A program made the position numbers and the translations under genes. Below are positions 1-8,893 of a stretch of 64,000 bases of DNA, one piece after another. The notes under the pieces are model-generated. The model was not told the DNA's origin. It ran no database searches and saw only the letters and a list, made by a program, of their open reading frames with translations. The stretch comes from an uncultured Neomegalonema sp. (GTDB lineage Bacteria > Pseudomonadota > Alphaproteobacteria > Rhodobacterales > Rhodobacteraceae). The stretch lies in NCBI GenBank assembly GCA_938008165.1, contig CALLLP010000008.1, positions 248,001-312,000 of the forward strand. Reading direction: 5' to 3'. Position 1 is the stretch's first letter. The number at the start of each line of letters is the position of its first letter.

Positions 1-30
1 TCTGGCATCCGCCGGGGCGCACCCGTTTTC

Positions 31-954
31 GTGCGGTCCTTCCTGCACGAAAGTCTGCAAGCGCCGCTGATGGTCAAGATCTCTCACCGTATCGAATATG
101 CCGGTTTATCGGTCGCCCGTGCGCTTCTTCAGCGGATGAGCCTCGATCGCGGCACGGCGTTTTCCGCTGCCATGGCGCGCCCGCTCAGCCCGACGCTTCG
201 ACGGCGAACCTTCCGAAACCTTCGGCTTGCCCTGCCCGACTTGTCACAGGATGCCCAGAACCGCATCGTATCGGGCATGGCCGATAATCTCGTTCGCTGC
301 GCCGTCGAATACCTGCATTTGGCGGAAATCAGAGACACCCCCGACCGCATCGCCACCACCGGCATCGAGCATCTGGAAGAGGCCCGCAAAGCCGGACGGG
401 GCGCCGTGCTCGTGTCGGGCCATCTCGGAAACTGGGAGGCCATCCGCGCGGCCTGCGCCCGAGTCGACTGGACCCCCGCGATCATCTATCGCCGCTTCAA
501 CAACCTGCAATTCGACGCGGAATCACAGCGGTTGATGCGGGCCTTCGATGCGCCGATTTTCCATAAGGGCCGCAGCGGCACACTCGGCATGCTGCGCCAT
601 ATCCGCAAGGGGGGGGCCGTGTTGATCCTGTCAGATCAACGCTTTGCGGGCGCGCCGGAGATACCGTTTTTCGGCATCCCCGCCAAAACGGCCCTCGCCC
701 CCGCCGAACTGGCCAAGCAATACGGGGCCGCGCTGCTGCCGGTGCGGGGCATTCGGCGGGGGCGTGCCAGCCGCTTTGATGTCACGATCGATGCACCGCT
801 GCACATTGCCAATGATGATATGGCCCCCTACGACACGATGCAGGAAATCAACCGCCGTCTCGAAGCATGGATCAGAGAGACTCCGGACCAGTATTTCTGG
901 CTCCATAATCGCTGGGGCGCGAAGAAAGACCGCCCCACGCGCCCCGCTCAGTAA
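31..954 (+). CDS. LpxL/HtrB-family lipid A (lysophospholipid) acyltransferase
   Basis: This family transfers a secondary acyl chain from acyl-ACP to the lipid A precursor at the cytoplasmic face of the inner membrane. The product is about 307 residues, normal for the family. It carries HLGNWE at residues 131-136, the H-x4-E catalytic motif, preceded by the usual small-residue strand (GAVLVSG), and a later basic and proline-rich substrate region ending in a typical YFWLHNRW tail. The start is not settled: the frame is open back to base 1, a GTG lies at 31 and an ATG at 70, and none has a clear ribosome binding site, so the gene could begin before the window. Its last 7 bases overlap the end of the convergent DUF1223 gene. 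The family is clear; which acyl position it modifies cannot be told from sequence. Confidence 0.82.
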   Translation: MRSFLHESLQAPLMVKISHRIEYAGLSVARALLQRMSLDRGTAFSAAMARPLSPTLRRRTFRNLRLALPDLSQDAQNRIVSGMADNLVRCAVEYLHLAEIRDTPDRIATTGIEHLEEARKAGRGAVLVSGHLGNWEAIRAACARVDWTPAIIYRRFNNLQFDAESQRLMRAFDAPIFHKGRSGTLGMLRHIRKGGAVLILSDQRFAGAPEIPFFGIPAKTALAPAELAKQYGAALLPVRGIRRGRASRFDVTIDAPLHIANDDMAPYDTMQEINRRLEAWIRETPDQYFWLHNRWGAKKDRPTRPAQ

Positions 955-1670
955 GTGATATTTGCGGCACCGAGGACCGGCCCGACCTCGCCCTCCTGCA
1001 CGATCACCGCGACGCCGCCATCGCCCTCCGGACGCTTGAACGCGATATCGAGCGGCCCGCTTCCCGACCAACGACCGGCATTGCGCCACTCGCGCACAAC
1101 ATTCGAGTAGGTAATCGTCCGGCCATCATTCTCGCCCCCGCCGATTTCCTTGACCACATCGCGGTCATATCCGACAACCCAGACAACCGCCGGTTTGGAG
1201 AGATCGAGCGAGGCGGCCTGAACGCGGAAACCGCCATCCTTCGCCGGAACCATCGACACCGATACGGGATCGGGATCGGAGATATAGGCGTTGATTGCGG
1301 ATAGCACATCGCGCTTGCGACTGCCGATCACATCCATCTTGCCATCGACCATCATCTGCGGCGTATAGACATTGCGTGAGCGCATGATGCGGGCATAGGC
1401 GCGTTGACGCTTGCTGTTGCCCGGCAAAGCGAGGTCGTCTTTCCAGCCCAGATAATCCCAATAATCCACATTCAGCGTCAGGGGCAGCACGCCCGGCTTG
1501 CTGCGCAATTCCGTCAAGACCCGGTCGGCAGCAGGGCAGGAGCTACACCCCTGAGACGTAAACAACTCCACCACAACCGTATTTTCCGCCCGAACAGACC
1601 CCGCTGTCAAACACAGCGCCGCAAGAACACAGGAAACCGTGCGAAGAGCGGTGAGTGACTTAATGAACAT
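948..1670 (-). CDS. DUF1223 family secreted thioredoxin-fold protein
   Basis: Product of 240 residues. An N-terminal signal peptide (about residues 1-27, ending VRA-EN) points to export to the periplasm. Directly after it come VVELFTSQGCSSCPAAD and a following helix, a CxxC thioredoxin-like motif typical of DUF1223, with later YDRDVVKEIGGGENDG and a C-terminal VGAANITY-like end. I chose the ATG at 1670 because it is followed by the signal peptide and preceded by AAGAAGG; a longer reading to 1790 adds 40 implausible residues. DUF1223 proteins have no settled biochemical role; a periplasmic redox role is inference from the CxxC. It is convergent with the acyltransferase gene, overlapping 7 bases. 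Confidence 0.85.
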   Translation of the reverse strand: MFIKSLTALRTVSCVLAALCLTAGSVRAENTVVVELFTSQGCSSCPAADRVLTELRSKPGVLPLTLNVDYWDYLGWKDDLALPGNSKRQRAYARIMRSRNVYTPQMMVDGKMDVIGSRKRDVLSAINAYISDPDPVSVSMVPAKDGGFRVQAASLDLSKPAVVWVVGYDRDVVKEIGGGENDGRTITYSNVVREWRNAGRWSGSGPLDIAFKRPEGDGGVAVIVQEGEVGPVLGAANITY

Positions 1671-1898
1671 GGCAATATACCTTCTTGCGAACGTCAGAAT
1701 TTCTTCTACTTTAAAATGCAATCGGTCTGAACTCAGGCCGTATGAGAGGCGGGCTTTCTTGCGGCATATGCCCGTTCCCCATAACCGCATTTCATTTTAG
1801 CTACAGTAGATTTAGGGGCACCTTCCGCTTCGTGCGAATCACGCCTCCGCGATAGGCTGACACAAAGCGCGCCCGATCTTGTGAACACGGAAAATAGT

Positions 1899-2648
1899 AT
1901 GATGTCCGAAAAAACCATCGTCGCGATGTGGTCTGGCCCAAGAAATATTTCGACCGCCATGATGCGCGCCTTCGAAAACCGGCACGATACAGGTGTTTGG
2001 GACGAACCTTTCTATGCGCATTATCTGGAATCGACCGGCCTCGATCATCCGATGCGCAGCGCCGTGATCGACGCGGGCGAGACCGATCCCGATCGCGTTA
2101 TCGCCCGATGCCTGACCCCCCCGGACCGGCAAAACCGCCATGGCAACACCCCGACCCTGTGGTTTCAAAAGCATATGACCGTTCATATGCAGCCTGAAAT
2201 CCCTCTCGATTGGGTCGCCAAGACCCGCAATTTCTTTCTTATCCGCCGTCCGGAGGCTGTTCTGGCATCCTATCACGATCGCCGGGCGAATCCTTCGGCG
2301 ACGGATGTTGGGTTTGAACGGCAGGGGCAATTATTCGACCAGATGACACGGTTGCAGGGCACGCCCCCGCCCGTGATCGACAGTGACGCGGTGCTGGCCG
2401 CGCCGGAGCGCATTCTGCGGGCATTGTGCGCGCGGCTCTCGATCCCCTTCGATCCGGCAATGCTGGCATGGCCCCCCGGCCCGCGTGAGGATGACGGGGT
2501 CTGGGGCAGTCACTGGTATGGCTCCGTCGAGACATCGTGCAACTTCTCGCCCCCGCGCCCTGCACGCCCCCTGCCGGACCATCTGACCGCGATTGCGACG
2601 GCCTGCCTGCCGCATTACGAGCGTTTGATGGCCCATTCGCTTCATTAA
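1899..2648 (+). CDS. sulfotransferase-like family protein
   Basis: Product of about 249 residues, opening after a short leader with the strand-loop WSGPRNISTAMMRAF. This resembles the P-loop-like PAPS-binding 5-PSB loop of sulfotransferase-fold proteins that are often misannotated as branched-chain aminotransferase-like. It is followed by VWDEPFYAHYL and FFLIRRPEAVLASY, the latter matching the 3-phosphate-binding region (R and S). A sulfuryl acceptor cannot be predicted. The start is uncertain: ATG at 1899 or 1902, or GTG at 1881; no strong ribosome site is seen, and I use 1899. It stands alone between a divergent gene and a promoter region, so it may be monocistronic. Confidence 0.7.
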   Translation: MMSEKTIVAMWSGPRNISTAMMRAFENRHDTGVWDEPFYAHYLESTGLDHPMRSAVIDAGETDPDRVIARCLTPPDRQNRHGNTPTLWFQKHMTVHMQPEIPLDWVAKTRNFFLIRRPEAVLASYHDRRANPSATDVGFERQGQLFDQMTRLQGTPPPVIDSDAVLAAPERILRALCARLSIPFDPAMLAWPPGPREDDGVWGSHWYGSVETSCNFSPPRPARPLPDHLTAIATACLPHYERLMAHSLH

Positions 2649-2655
2649 TCGATTC

Positions 2656-2684
2656 TTGATGTTTTTGTCTTGTTCTTTTTTAAT
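2656..2684 (+). promoter_or_regulatory. candidate sigma-70 promoter for the 97-residue protein gene
   Basis: TTGATG (2656-2661) and TTTAAT (2679-2684) are separated by exactly 17 bases in a strikingly T-rich stretch, unlike the GC-rich surroundings. This fits a -35/-10 pair reading into the small gene at 2725. The expected transcription start would lie near 2690-2692. This is pattern matching only. Confidence 0.4.
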
Positions 2685-2717
2685 TCCTGTGTAAATGAGA
2701 ACAAATCAAACACAGGA
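2685..2717. promoter_or_regulatory. 8-bp inverted repeat overlapping start region and Shine-Dalgarno
   Basis: TCCTGTGT (2685-2692) and ACACAGGA (2710-2717) are perfect inverted arms 17 bases apart. The right arm overlaps the AGGAGAG ribosome binding site of the gene at 2725. If transcription starts before 2685 this would be a hairpin hiding the ribosome site. If it starts near 2691, as the candidate promoter suggests, the left arm is mostly untranscribed and the repeat is better read as an operator. Confidence 0.4.
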
Positions 2718-2724
2718 GAGAACG

Positions 2725-3018
2725 ATGCAAGATCATATAGGCCATAACCACCGCATCGCCCTGACCGCCGGGCGCGAGGCGTTGCAAGCGGCTCTGAGCA
2801 CCGCCGAGACACGCCTGCACCTCGCCAAACTCCGACGCGCAAGAACCCGTGTCGAGCTGGAGCGCACCTGCTGGCAAGACAGCGCCTATGCGCCAACCGA
2901 CACGGAATACGCGGCCCGCGAAGCCCTGCGAGCCGCCCATGCGAGGCGCGCACGCCTGCGCGACGATATCGTGGAATATGACGCCGAGATCATCGACCAT
3001 CATGATTCCATGGCCTGA
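2725..3018 (+). CDS. small hypothetical protein, coiled-coil rich
   Basis: A 97-residue protein of unknown function. It begins with a His-containing segment (MQDHIGHNHRIALTAG) and continues as an Ala/Arg/Leu/Glu-rich, probably helical region, ending with EYDAEIIDHHDSMA. There is no signal peptide or membrane segment. The ATG at 2725 was chosen because it follows CAGGAGAG at ideal spacing. It lies about 100 bases upstream of parE on the same strand but has its own promoter-like region. I do not recognise the family; a structural or regulatory role is possible but not shown. Confidence 0.6.
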   Translation: MQDHIGHNHRIALTAGREALQAALSTAETRLHLAKLRRARTRVELERTCWQDSAYAPTDTEYAAREALRAAHARRARLRDDIVEYDAEIIDHHDSMA

Positions 3019-3120
3019 TCCATGCCCCACGCTCCCCGGAGAACAGCGTCGCTTCCCAAAAGTGCCAAAGCGGGCTATGCAGCAAAACGGCCCCGCAAAC
3101 GCACCGGACGATCCAGCCTT

Positions 3121-5100
3121 ATGCCCTCTGACCTATTTGAGCAGAACGACGCCGCGTCGAAAGCCTATTCCGCCGACGATATCGAAGTGTTGGAAGGGCT
3201 GGAGCCGGTACGCAAGCGACCCGGTATGTATATCGGCGGCACCGATGAGCGTGCGCTGCACCATCTCGTCACCGAAGTGCTCGATAACGCGATGGACGAA
3301 GCGGTCGCGGGCCACGCAAACCGGATCGATGTATCGCTCAATGCCGACGGCTCGGTCACTGTACGGGATAATGGCCGTGGCATTCCGGTCGACCCCCACC
3401 CGCGATTCCCGGATAAGTCGGCCCTTGAGGTCATTCTCACCACGCTCCATGCGGGGGGGAAGTTTTCCGGCAAGGCGTATCAGACTTCCGGCGGGTTGCA
3501 CGGTGTAGGTGTTTCGGTCGTCAATGCTCTGTCCAACAGCCTCGACGTCGAAGTCGCGCGGGAAAAGCGCCTCTACGGGCAAAAATTCTCGCGCGGATTG
3601 GCCGTAACGCCCCTTGAAGAACGGGGCGCAGCCCCGAACCGGCGCGGAACAACCGTCACATTCTCGCATGACCCGGATATTTTCGGCGAACGGGCATCCT
3701 TTCGCCCCGCACGGCTCGTGCGCATGGCGCGCTCGAAGGCCTATCTTTTCCGTGGGGTCGAGATCCGCTGGCGCTGCGATCCATCCCTCATCGGCACCGG
3801 CGATGACACGCCCACCGAGGCCACATTCCATTTCCCCAACGGTCTCGCGGATTTCCTCGCCGCAGAACTCGATGGCAAACCGACTCTGGCGGATGACCCC
3901 TTCGCGGGCCGCGCCGAATTCGCCGAAAAATTCAGCGGCACCCCCGGAGCCGTCGAATGGGCGATCCATTGGACGGAGGCCGCCGATGGCTCCGTCTCAT
4001 CCTATTGCAATACAATCCCGACGCCCCAGGGCGGCACCCATGAAATCGGTCTGCGACAGGCCCTGACTCGTGCCCTGCGCGCCCATGGCGAAATGGCCGG
4101 AACCAAGAAAGCCGCGCAGATCACCGCCGATGACGTCATGGTCGATGCGCGCGCGCTGATCTCGGTATTCCTGCGCGAGCCGGAATTTCAAGGGCAGACC
4201 AAGGAAAAACTCTCCACCGCCGATGCCGCCCGTCTGGTTGAGGGAAGCCTGCGCGACAGGTTCGATACATGGCTCGCCTCCGATCCGCGCCGGGCCGAAA
4301 CGCTGATCGATTACTGCATCGCAAAGGCTGAAGAGCGCGCCCGGCGGCGCAGCGAAAAGGAAACCCAGCGAAAATCCGCCACGAAACGCCTGCGATTGCC
4401 CGGCAAGCTGACCGATTGTTCGGATGTGACGCGGGAAGGATCGGAAATCTTTCTGGTTGAAGGGGATTCGGCAGGCGGCTCCGCCAAGCAGGCCCGCGAC
4501 CGCCGCTTTCAGGCCGTGCTGCCCCTTCGGGGAAAAATCCTCAATGTCGCCAATGCCACCGCCGATAAACTCGCTCAAAATCAGGAGCTTCAGGATCTGC
4601 TGCTCGCGCTTGGGGTCCAGACCGGCAATCGCTTTCGTCTTGAGGATCTGCGCTACGACCGCATCATCATCATGACCGATGCCGATGTCGATGGCGCGCA
4701 TATCGCGGCGCTGCTGATGACCTTTTTCTATCGCGAACTGCCCGAGGTCATCGCGAACGGAAAGCTCTATCTCGCCGCGCCACCCCTTTATCGCCTGACC
4801 AGCGGCGCGCGCTCCGTCTATGCCGCCGATGAAGAAGAACGCGACCGATTGATCGCCAAGGAATTCAAGGGCAAAAAGGTCGATATCGGGCGTTTCAAAG
4901 GCCTTGGGGAAATGATGGCCCGGCAACTTAAAGAAACCACCATGGACCCGGCCAAGCGCAAGCTGATCCGCGTCCAACTCGCCGATATCGAGCCGGGCGA
5001 AACACAGGATCTCGTCGAACGTCTGATGGGCCGTAAAGCCGATAAACGCTTTGAATACATCCAGCATAATGCCCGTTTCGTGGAAGATATCGATGTTTGA
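3121..5100 (+). CDS. parE: DNA topoisomerase IV subunit B
   Basis: ATPase subunit of topoisomerase IV, which decatenates daughter chromosomes together with ParC. From the N terminus: GHKL ATPase domain with LEPVRKRPGMYIG and EVLDNAMDEA, the glycine-rich TSGGLHGVGVSVVNALS loop, a transducer domain, then the TOPRIM domain with EGDSAGGSAKQARDR and DADVDGAHI, and the C-terminal FKGLGEMM region. Length from the ATG at 3121 is 659 residues, typical for alphaproteobacterial ParE; an upstream reading to 3022 would add a basic extension not expected in the family. ParE rather than GyrB is favoured by the short length and the MPSDLFEQND opening. It overlaps the following SDR gene by 8 bases. Confidence 0.93.
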   Translation: MPSDLFEQNDAASKAYSADDIEVLEGLEPVRKRPGMYIGGTDERALHHLVTEVLDNAMDEAVAGHANRIDVSLNADGSVTVRDNGRGIPVDPHPRFPDKSALEVILTTLHAGGKFSGKAYQTSGGLHGVGVSVVNALSNSLDVEVAREKRLYGQKFSRGLAVTPLEERGAAPNRRGTTVTFSHDPDIFGERASFRPARLVRMARSKAYLFRGVEIRWRCDPSLIGTGDDTPTEATFHFPNGLADFLAAELDGKPTLADDPFAGRAEFAEKFSGTPGAVEWAIHWTEAADGSVSSYCNTIPTPQGGTHEIGLRQALTRALRAHGEMAGTKKAAQITADDVMVDARALISVFLREPEFQGQTKEKLSTADAARLVEGSLRDRFDTWLASDPRRAETLIDYCIAKAEERARRRSEKETQRKSATKRLRLPGKLTDCSDVTREGSEIFLVEGDSAGGSAKQARDRRFQAVLPLRGKILNVANATADKLAQNQELQDLLLALGVQTGNRFRLEDLRYDRIIIMTDADVDGAHIAALLMTFFYRELPEVIANGKLYLAAPPLYRLTSGARSVYAADEEERDRLIAKEFKGKKVDIGRFKGLGEMMARQLKETTMDPAKRKLIRVQLADIEPGETQDLVERLMGRKADKRFEYIQHNARFVEDIDV

Positions 5101-5854
5101 GCATACTGATCCTTTTTCGGTCGAAGGCCGGGTCGCTGTCGTCACCGGAGCATCGGGGGGACTTGGCCGCGCCATCGCGACGGCCCTTGCCAGCCGGGGT
5201 GCAAAAGTCGTCGGGATTGCGCGCCGCGCGGAGGCGCTCGATGCATGGCGGGCCGAAACGGACGGCGAAACCGCTGCATTGGCCACCGATCTCGGCGCGC
5301 CGGAGGCGATGGAGGGTCTGGCAAAGCGGGCGGCAAGCCCCTTCGGAGCGCCGGATATTCTCGTGAATGCCGCCGGAATAAATACCCGTCAGGCCGCCGA
5401 TGACGTCACCCTCGACGGATGGCAAAAGACGCTGGATCTCAACCTTGCTGTGCCGTTCTTTCTGGCACAGGCCATGGTCCCCGCCATGCGCGCGCGGCGC
5501 TGGGGCAGAATCGTGAATTTTGCCTCGCTCCAGACCTATCGGGCCTTTCCCGGCGGTCTGGCTTATGGGGCCTCGAAGGGCGGCATCGCGCAGATGACCC
5601 GCGCGATGGCCGAGGCTTGGTCCCGCGATGGCATTACCGCCAATGCCCTCGCGCCCGGCTTTTTTCCCACCGAACTGACCGCGCCGGTCTTCGACGACCC
5701 GGAGCGTGCGGCCCGCAATGCCGGGCAGACCTGCATCGGACGAAACGGTACGATGGCCGATATTGTCGGGCCTGCCCTGTTCCTGTGCTCGGCCGCATCG
5801 GATTACGTAACGGGACAGGTGCTGAGCGTCGATGGAGGATTCACCGCCCGCTGA
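5093..5854 (+). CDS. short-chain dehydrogenase/reductase (SDR)
   Basis: NAD(P)-dependent oxidoreductase of 253 residues. The Rossmann motif TGASGGLG lies near residue 20, NAAG near 90, the catalytic Ser in NFASLQTY, and YGASKGG supplies the YxxxK pair. The C terminus (DYVTGQVLSVDGGF) is classical for SDRs of the gluconate 5-dehydrogenase or 3-oxoacyl-reductase type. The ATG at 5093 follows GGAAG and overlaps the parE stop by 8 bases, so it is probably translated from the parE transcript. Being followed by acyl-CoA genes, a role on hydroxyacyl or sugar substrates is possible; the substrate cannot be read from sequence. Confidence 0.85.
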   Translation: MFEHTDPFSVEGRVAVVTGASGGLGRAIATALASRGAKVVGIARRAEALDAWRAETDGETAALATDLGAPEAMEGLAKRAASPFGAPDILVNAAGINTRQAADDVTLDGWQKTLDLNLAVPFFLAQAMVPAMRARRWGRIVNFASLQTYRAFPGGLAYGASKGGIAQMTRAMAEAWSRDGITANALAPGFFPTELTAPVFDDPERAARNAGQTCIGRNGTMADIVGPALFLCSAASDYVTGQVLSVDGGFTAR

Positions 5855-5904
5855 GCCGGGCGACGGGCGTTGTGCAACCTTGCAACGCGGTCTAGAGCTG
5901 TCTC

Positions 5905-7509
5905 ATGCTGCCTTATGCCCAGACATATGATGACCTGAAGCGCGGCTTCGCATGGCCCGCATTGGGCCGGTACAATATCGGTCATGACATCTGCGACCGC
6001 TGGGCGGCAGACGATCCCGGAAGGCTCGCGTTGATCCTTGATGACGAGGATCGCTCGATCAGTTTCGACGAGCTTCGCAGCCTGACAAACCGGATGGCCA
6101 ATCTGCTCCAAGAGGTCGGGATCGCACCGGGGGATCGGATCGGGGTCTTGCTGCCCCAGAGACTCGAAACCGCCATCGCCCATATCGCGGCATTGAAGAT
6201 CGGGGCGATTTCGATGCCGCTGGCAATCCTGTTCGGAGCCGAAGCGCTTGCGCATCGCCTGTCGGATAGCGGGGCCAAGGCCATCGTGACGGATGCGGAC
6301 GGGGTGGCCCGGCTTGGGCCGATCCGGGCGCGCCTGCCCGATCTGCAGACGGTCCTTTGCGTCGATGGGGGCGACGGGGCGCTCGACCTGCGCGATGCCC
6401 TGCCCGATCAAGCGGATCGCTTCGACAGCGCGGATACCGATGCCGCCGATCCGGCGATCCTGATTTACACCTCCGGCACGACCGGCAATCCGAAAGGAGC
6501 GCTGCTACCCCATCGGGTTCTGCCGGGCCATCTGCCGGGCGTCGAGATGAGCCACGATCTGTTCCCCCAACCCGGCGATGTGATCTGGACGCCCGCCGAC
6601 TGGGCATGGATCGGTGGTTTGCTGGATGTGCTGATGCCTGCGCTGCACCATGGCGTGCCGGTTGTGGCGCGGCGGTTCCACAAATTCACGACCGGGGCCG
6701 CCTTCGACCTGATGCGGCGGCGGGGGGTGCGCAATGCCTTTTTGCCCCCGACCGCGCTGAAAATGATGCGCGCCGATGACCCCTCCCCCTATCCGATGCG
6801 CAGCGTCGCCAGCGGAGGGGAAAGCCTCGGCGCGGGTCTGCTGGATTGGGGACGGCGCGTCTTTGGCGTGACGATCAACGAGTTCTACGGCCAGACCGAA
6901 TGCAATATGGTCGTCTCCAGCGCGGCCCGCCTCGGGGCGCATCGGCCCGGTATTATGGGCTGGCCGGTGCCGGGGCATGAGGTTGCCGTTCTCGGCGCAA
7001 AGGATACGCCCGTCACGGATGTAGAGGGCCGCATCGCCATACGCGCGCCCGATCCGGTGATGTTCTTGGGGTACTGGAACAATCCGGCGGCAACGGCGCA
7101 GAAATTTGCGGGCGATTGGTTGCTGACCGGCGACCGGGGTGTGCAGGATGCGGAAGGGGCCTTGCGCTTTGTCGGTCGCGATGACGATATCATTTCCTCT
7201 GGGGGCTATCGCATCGGTCCGGGCGAGATCGAGGATGCGCTGATGAACCATGAGGCCGTGGCCATGGCGGGCGTGGTCGGAAAACCCGATCCAATGCGGG
7301 GCGAGATCGTCAAGGCGTATATCGTGCTTGCCGCCGGGTATGAGGGGTCGGCGGCGCTGGCCACGGACTTGTCGAATTTTGTCAAGACGACCCTATCGGC
7401 CCATGAATATCCCCGCGAGGTGGCGTTTCTCGACGCATTGCCCCTGACCACTACCGGAAAAATCGTTCGCCGAACCCTCCGCGAGCGAGCAAGAAGGGAA
7501 ACCGGATGA
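5905..7509 (+). CDS. AMP-dependent acyl-CoA synthetase
   Basis: Adenylate-forming ligase that activates a carboxylic acid to its CoA thioester. The 534-residue product has the P-loop YTSGTTGNPKG at residues 189-198, the A5-like NEFYGQTECN, the TGD motif, the hinge GRDDDIISSGGYRIGPGEIE, and the C-terminal PLTTTGKIVRR with the catalytic lysine. It resembles medium-chain or branched-chain acyl-CoA synthetases more than acetyl-CoA synthetase, which is longer. The gene ends in an ATGA overlap with a thioesterase, and an HMG-CoA lyase follows, so a catabolic pathway for leucine-like or branched acids is inferred. Confidence 0.88.
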   Translation: MLPYAQTYDDLKRGFAWPALGRYNIGHDICDRWAADDPGRLALILDDEDRSISFDELRSLTNRMANLLQEVGIAPGDRIGVLLPQRLETAIAHIAALKIGAISMPLAILFGAEALAHRLSDSGAKAIVTDADGVARLGPIRARLPDLQTVLCVDGGDGALDLRDALPDQADRFDSADTDAADPAILIYTSGTTGNPKGALLPHRVLPGHLPGVEMSHDLFPQPGDVIWTPADWAWIGGLLDVLMPALHHGVPVVARRFHKFTTGAAFDLMRRRGVRNAFLPPTALKMMRADDPSPYPMRSVASGGESLGAGLLDWGRRVFGVTINEFYGQTECNMVVSSAARLGAHRPGIMGWPVPGHEVAVLGAKDTPVTDVEGRIAIRAPDPVMFLGYWNNPAATAQKFAGDWLLTGDRGVQDAEGALRFVGRDDDIISSGGYRIGPGEIEDALMNHEAVAMAGVVGKPDPMRGEIVKAYIVLAAGYEGSAALATDLSNFVKTTLSAHEYPREVAFLDALPLTTTGKIVRRTLRERARRETG

Positions 7510-7994
7510 CAGCGACATTTGCAACATCGCCCGATGAGCTGCTGACACCTGCGGAATTGGCGGCGATCAGCGGATTCGATTTTATCGACGGGATACGCAC
7601 GGGGCGCTATCCGCATCCGCCCATCGCCCGCACGCTGGATTATCGGCTTACGGAGGTGGCGCAGGGCCGGGTCGTCTTTGAAGGCGCGCCCGCCTTTGCG
7701 GCGTATAACCCGCTGGGCGGCGCGCATGGCGGATGGTTCGGCACGCTGCTCGACAGCTGTATGGCCTGCGCGGTTCAGACGACCCTGCCGAAGGGGACCG
7801 GCTATACGACCATCGAATACAAGGTCACGATCCTGCGCCCGGCCTTTGCCGAAACACCGCCCCTGCGCGCCATCGGCACGGTGGTCAGTTCCGGGCGACG
7901 GGTCGCGACGGCAACCGGGGAGATGGTCGGGCCGGATGGCAAGGTCTTCGCGACCGGAACGACGACCTGCCTCGTCTTCGGGTTGACGCCATGA
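7506..7994 (+). CDS. PaaI-family hotdog-fold thioesterase
   Basis: A 162-residue protein with the hotdog core: PLGGAHGGWFGTLLDSCMACAV carries the HGG and the D/S active-site helix of PaaI/YbgC-type acyl-CoA thioesterases, and GYTTIEYKVTILRP is the central strand. It hydrolyses acyl-CoA, probably releasing CoA when intermediates accumulate. Both ends are translationally coupled: ATGA with the acyl-CoA synthetase upstream and ATGA with the HMG-CoA lyase downstream. This supports one polycistronic message and a shared CoA-thioester pathway. Substrate is not determined. Confidence 0.82.
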   Translation: MTATFATSPDELLTPAELAAISGFDFIDGIRTGRYPHPPIARTLDYRLTEVAQGRVVFEGAPAFAAYNPLGGAHGGWFGTLLDSCMACAVQTTLPKGTGYTTIEYKVTILRPAFAETPPLRAIGTVVSSGRRVATATGEMVGPDGKVFATGTTTCLVFGLTP

Positions 7995-8848
7995 GCGACC
8001 GCGTCACGATTTTTGAGATGGCCCCCCGCGACGGGTTGCAAAACGAACGGCGCCCCATCGCGACCGCCGACAAGATCGCGCTGATCGACCGGCTATCGGC
8101 CTGCGGCTTTGCCAAGATCGAGGCGACCAGCTTTGTCTCGCCGAAATGGGTGCCGCAAATGGCCGATGCCGCCGAGGTCATGGCCGGGATCGCGCGGGCA
8201 CCCGGCACCGATTATGCGGTTCTGACGCCAAACCTGCGCGGGTTCGAAGCGGCGCGGGACGCACAGGCGACCGAGATCGCCATCTTTGCCGCCGCATCCG
8301 AGGGATTCTCGAAAGCGAATCTCAATGCAACAATTGCCGAAAGCCTCACCCGGTTTGAGGCCGTGGCACAGGCGGCGCATGAGGCAAAAATCCCCATGCG
8401 CGGCTATGTCTCCGTGGTGACCGATTGCCCCTATGACGGGCCGGTCGCGCCGGAGGCTGTGGCGCGGGTGGCGCAGGCGCTTTTTGCAATGGGATGTTAC
8501 GAGGTATCGCTGGGAGACACGATCGGCCATGCCACGCCGGAGACGACCGACAGGATGCTGCGCGCGGTTCTGGAACAGGCCGCGCCGGAGCGTCTGGCAG
8601 GGCATTTCCACGACACCAAGGGCCGCGCACTGGAAAATATCAGGGTCAGTCTGGACCACGGCCTGCGGGTCTTCGATTCCTGCGTCGGGGGGCTGGGCGG
8701 CTGTCCCTATGCGCCGGGGGCGAAGGGGAATGTCGCGACGGAGGCGGTTATTCCCTTCGTCGAGGCGCGCGGCTTCACAACGGGCATTGACCGCGCCGCC
8801 GTCGACGAGGCGGCGACCTTTGCAAAAGCGCTGGTCGCCCCTTCATAA
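7991..8848 (+). CDS. mvaB: hydroxymethylglutaryl-CoA lyase
   Basis: Cleaves 3-hydroxy-3-methylglutaryl-CoA to acetoacetate and acetyl-CoA, the last step of leucine catabolism. The 285-residue TIM-barrel protein opens with FEMAPRDGLQNE (metal and substrate loop), has ATSFVSPKWVPQMAD, HFHDTKGRALEN (metal-binding His pair), and the signature GGLGGCPYAPGAKGN with the catalytic Cys at 238. I chose the ATG at 7991, inside the ATGA overlap with the thioesterase; a longer in-frame reading exists but lacks homology. No methylcrotonyl-CoA carboxylase genes are in the window, so the pathway must be completed elsewhere. Confidence 0.92.
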   Translation: MSDRVTIFEMAPRDGLQNERRPIATADKIALIDRLSACGFAKIEATSFVSPKWVPQMADAAEVMAGIARAPGTDYAVLTPNLRGFEAARDAQATEIAIFAAASEGFSKANLNATIAESLTRFEAVAQAAHEAKIPMRGYVSVVTDCPYDGPVAPEAVARVAQALFAMGCYEVSLGDTIGHATPETTDRMLRAVLEQAAPERLAGHFHDTKGRALENIRVSLDHGLRVFDSCVGGLGGCPYAPGAKGNVATEAVIPFVEARGFTTGIDRAAVDEAATFAKALVAPS

Positions 8849-8865
8849 TCGCCGCGCGGCAGCCT

Positions 8866-8893
8866 CTCGGCAAAGGCATCACCCCTTGCCGAG
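8866..8893 (+). terminator. hairpin between convergent mvaB and tkt
   Basis: CTCGGCAA (8866-8873) pairs perfectly with TTGCCGAG (8886-8893), and on the plus strand the arms are followed by CATCCCTTTTG. This looks like a weak rho-independent terminator for the acyl-CoA operon. It overlaps the last codons of the convergent transketolase gene. The T-tract is short, so termination efficiency is uncertain. Confidence 0.45.

Noticed and set aside
1881-1898. GTG start for the sulfotransferase-like gene
   Set aside because: The ATG at 1899/1902 gives the conserved domain opening with less leader; the GTG adds six residues without support.
3022-3120. N-terminal extension of parE
   Set aside because: The extra 33 residues are basic and unlike any ParE N terminus; the ATG at 3121 matches the family start.
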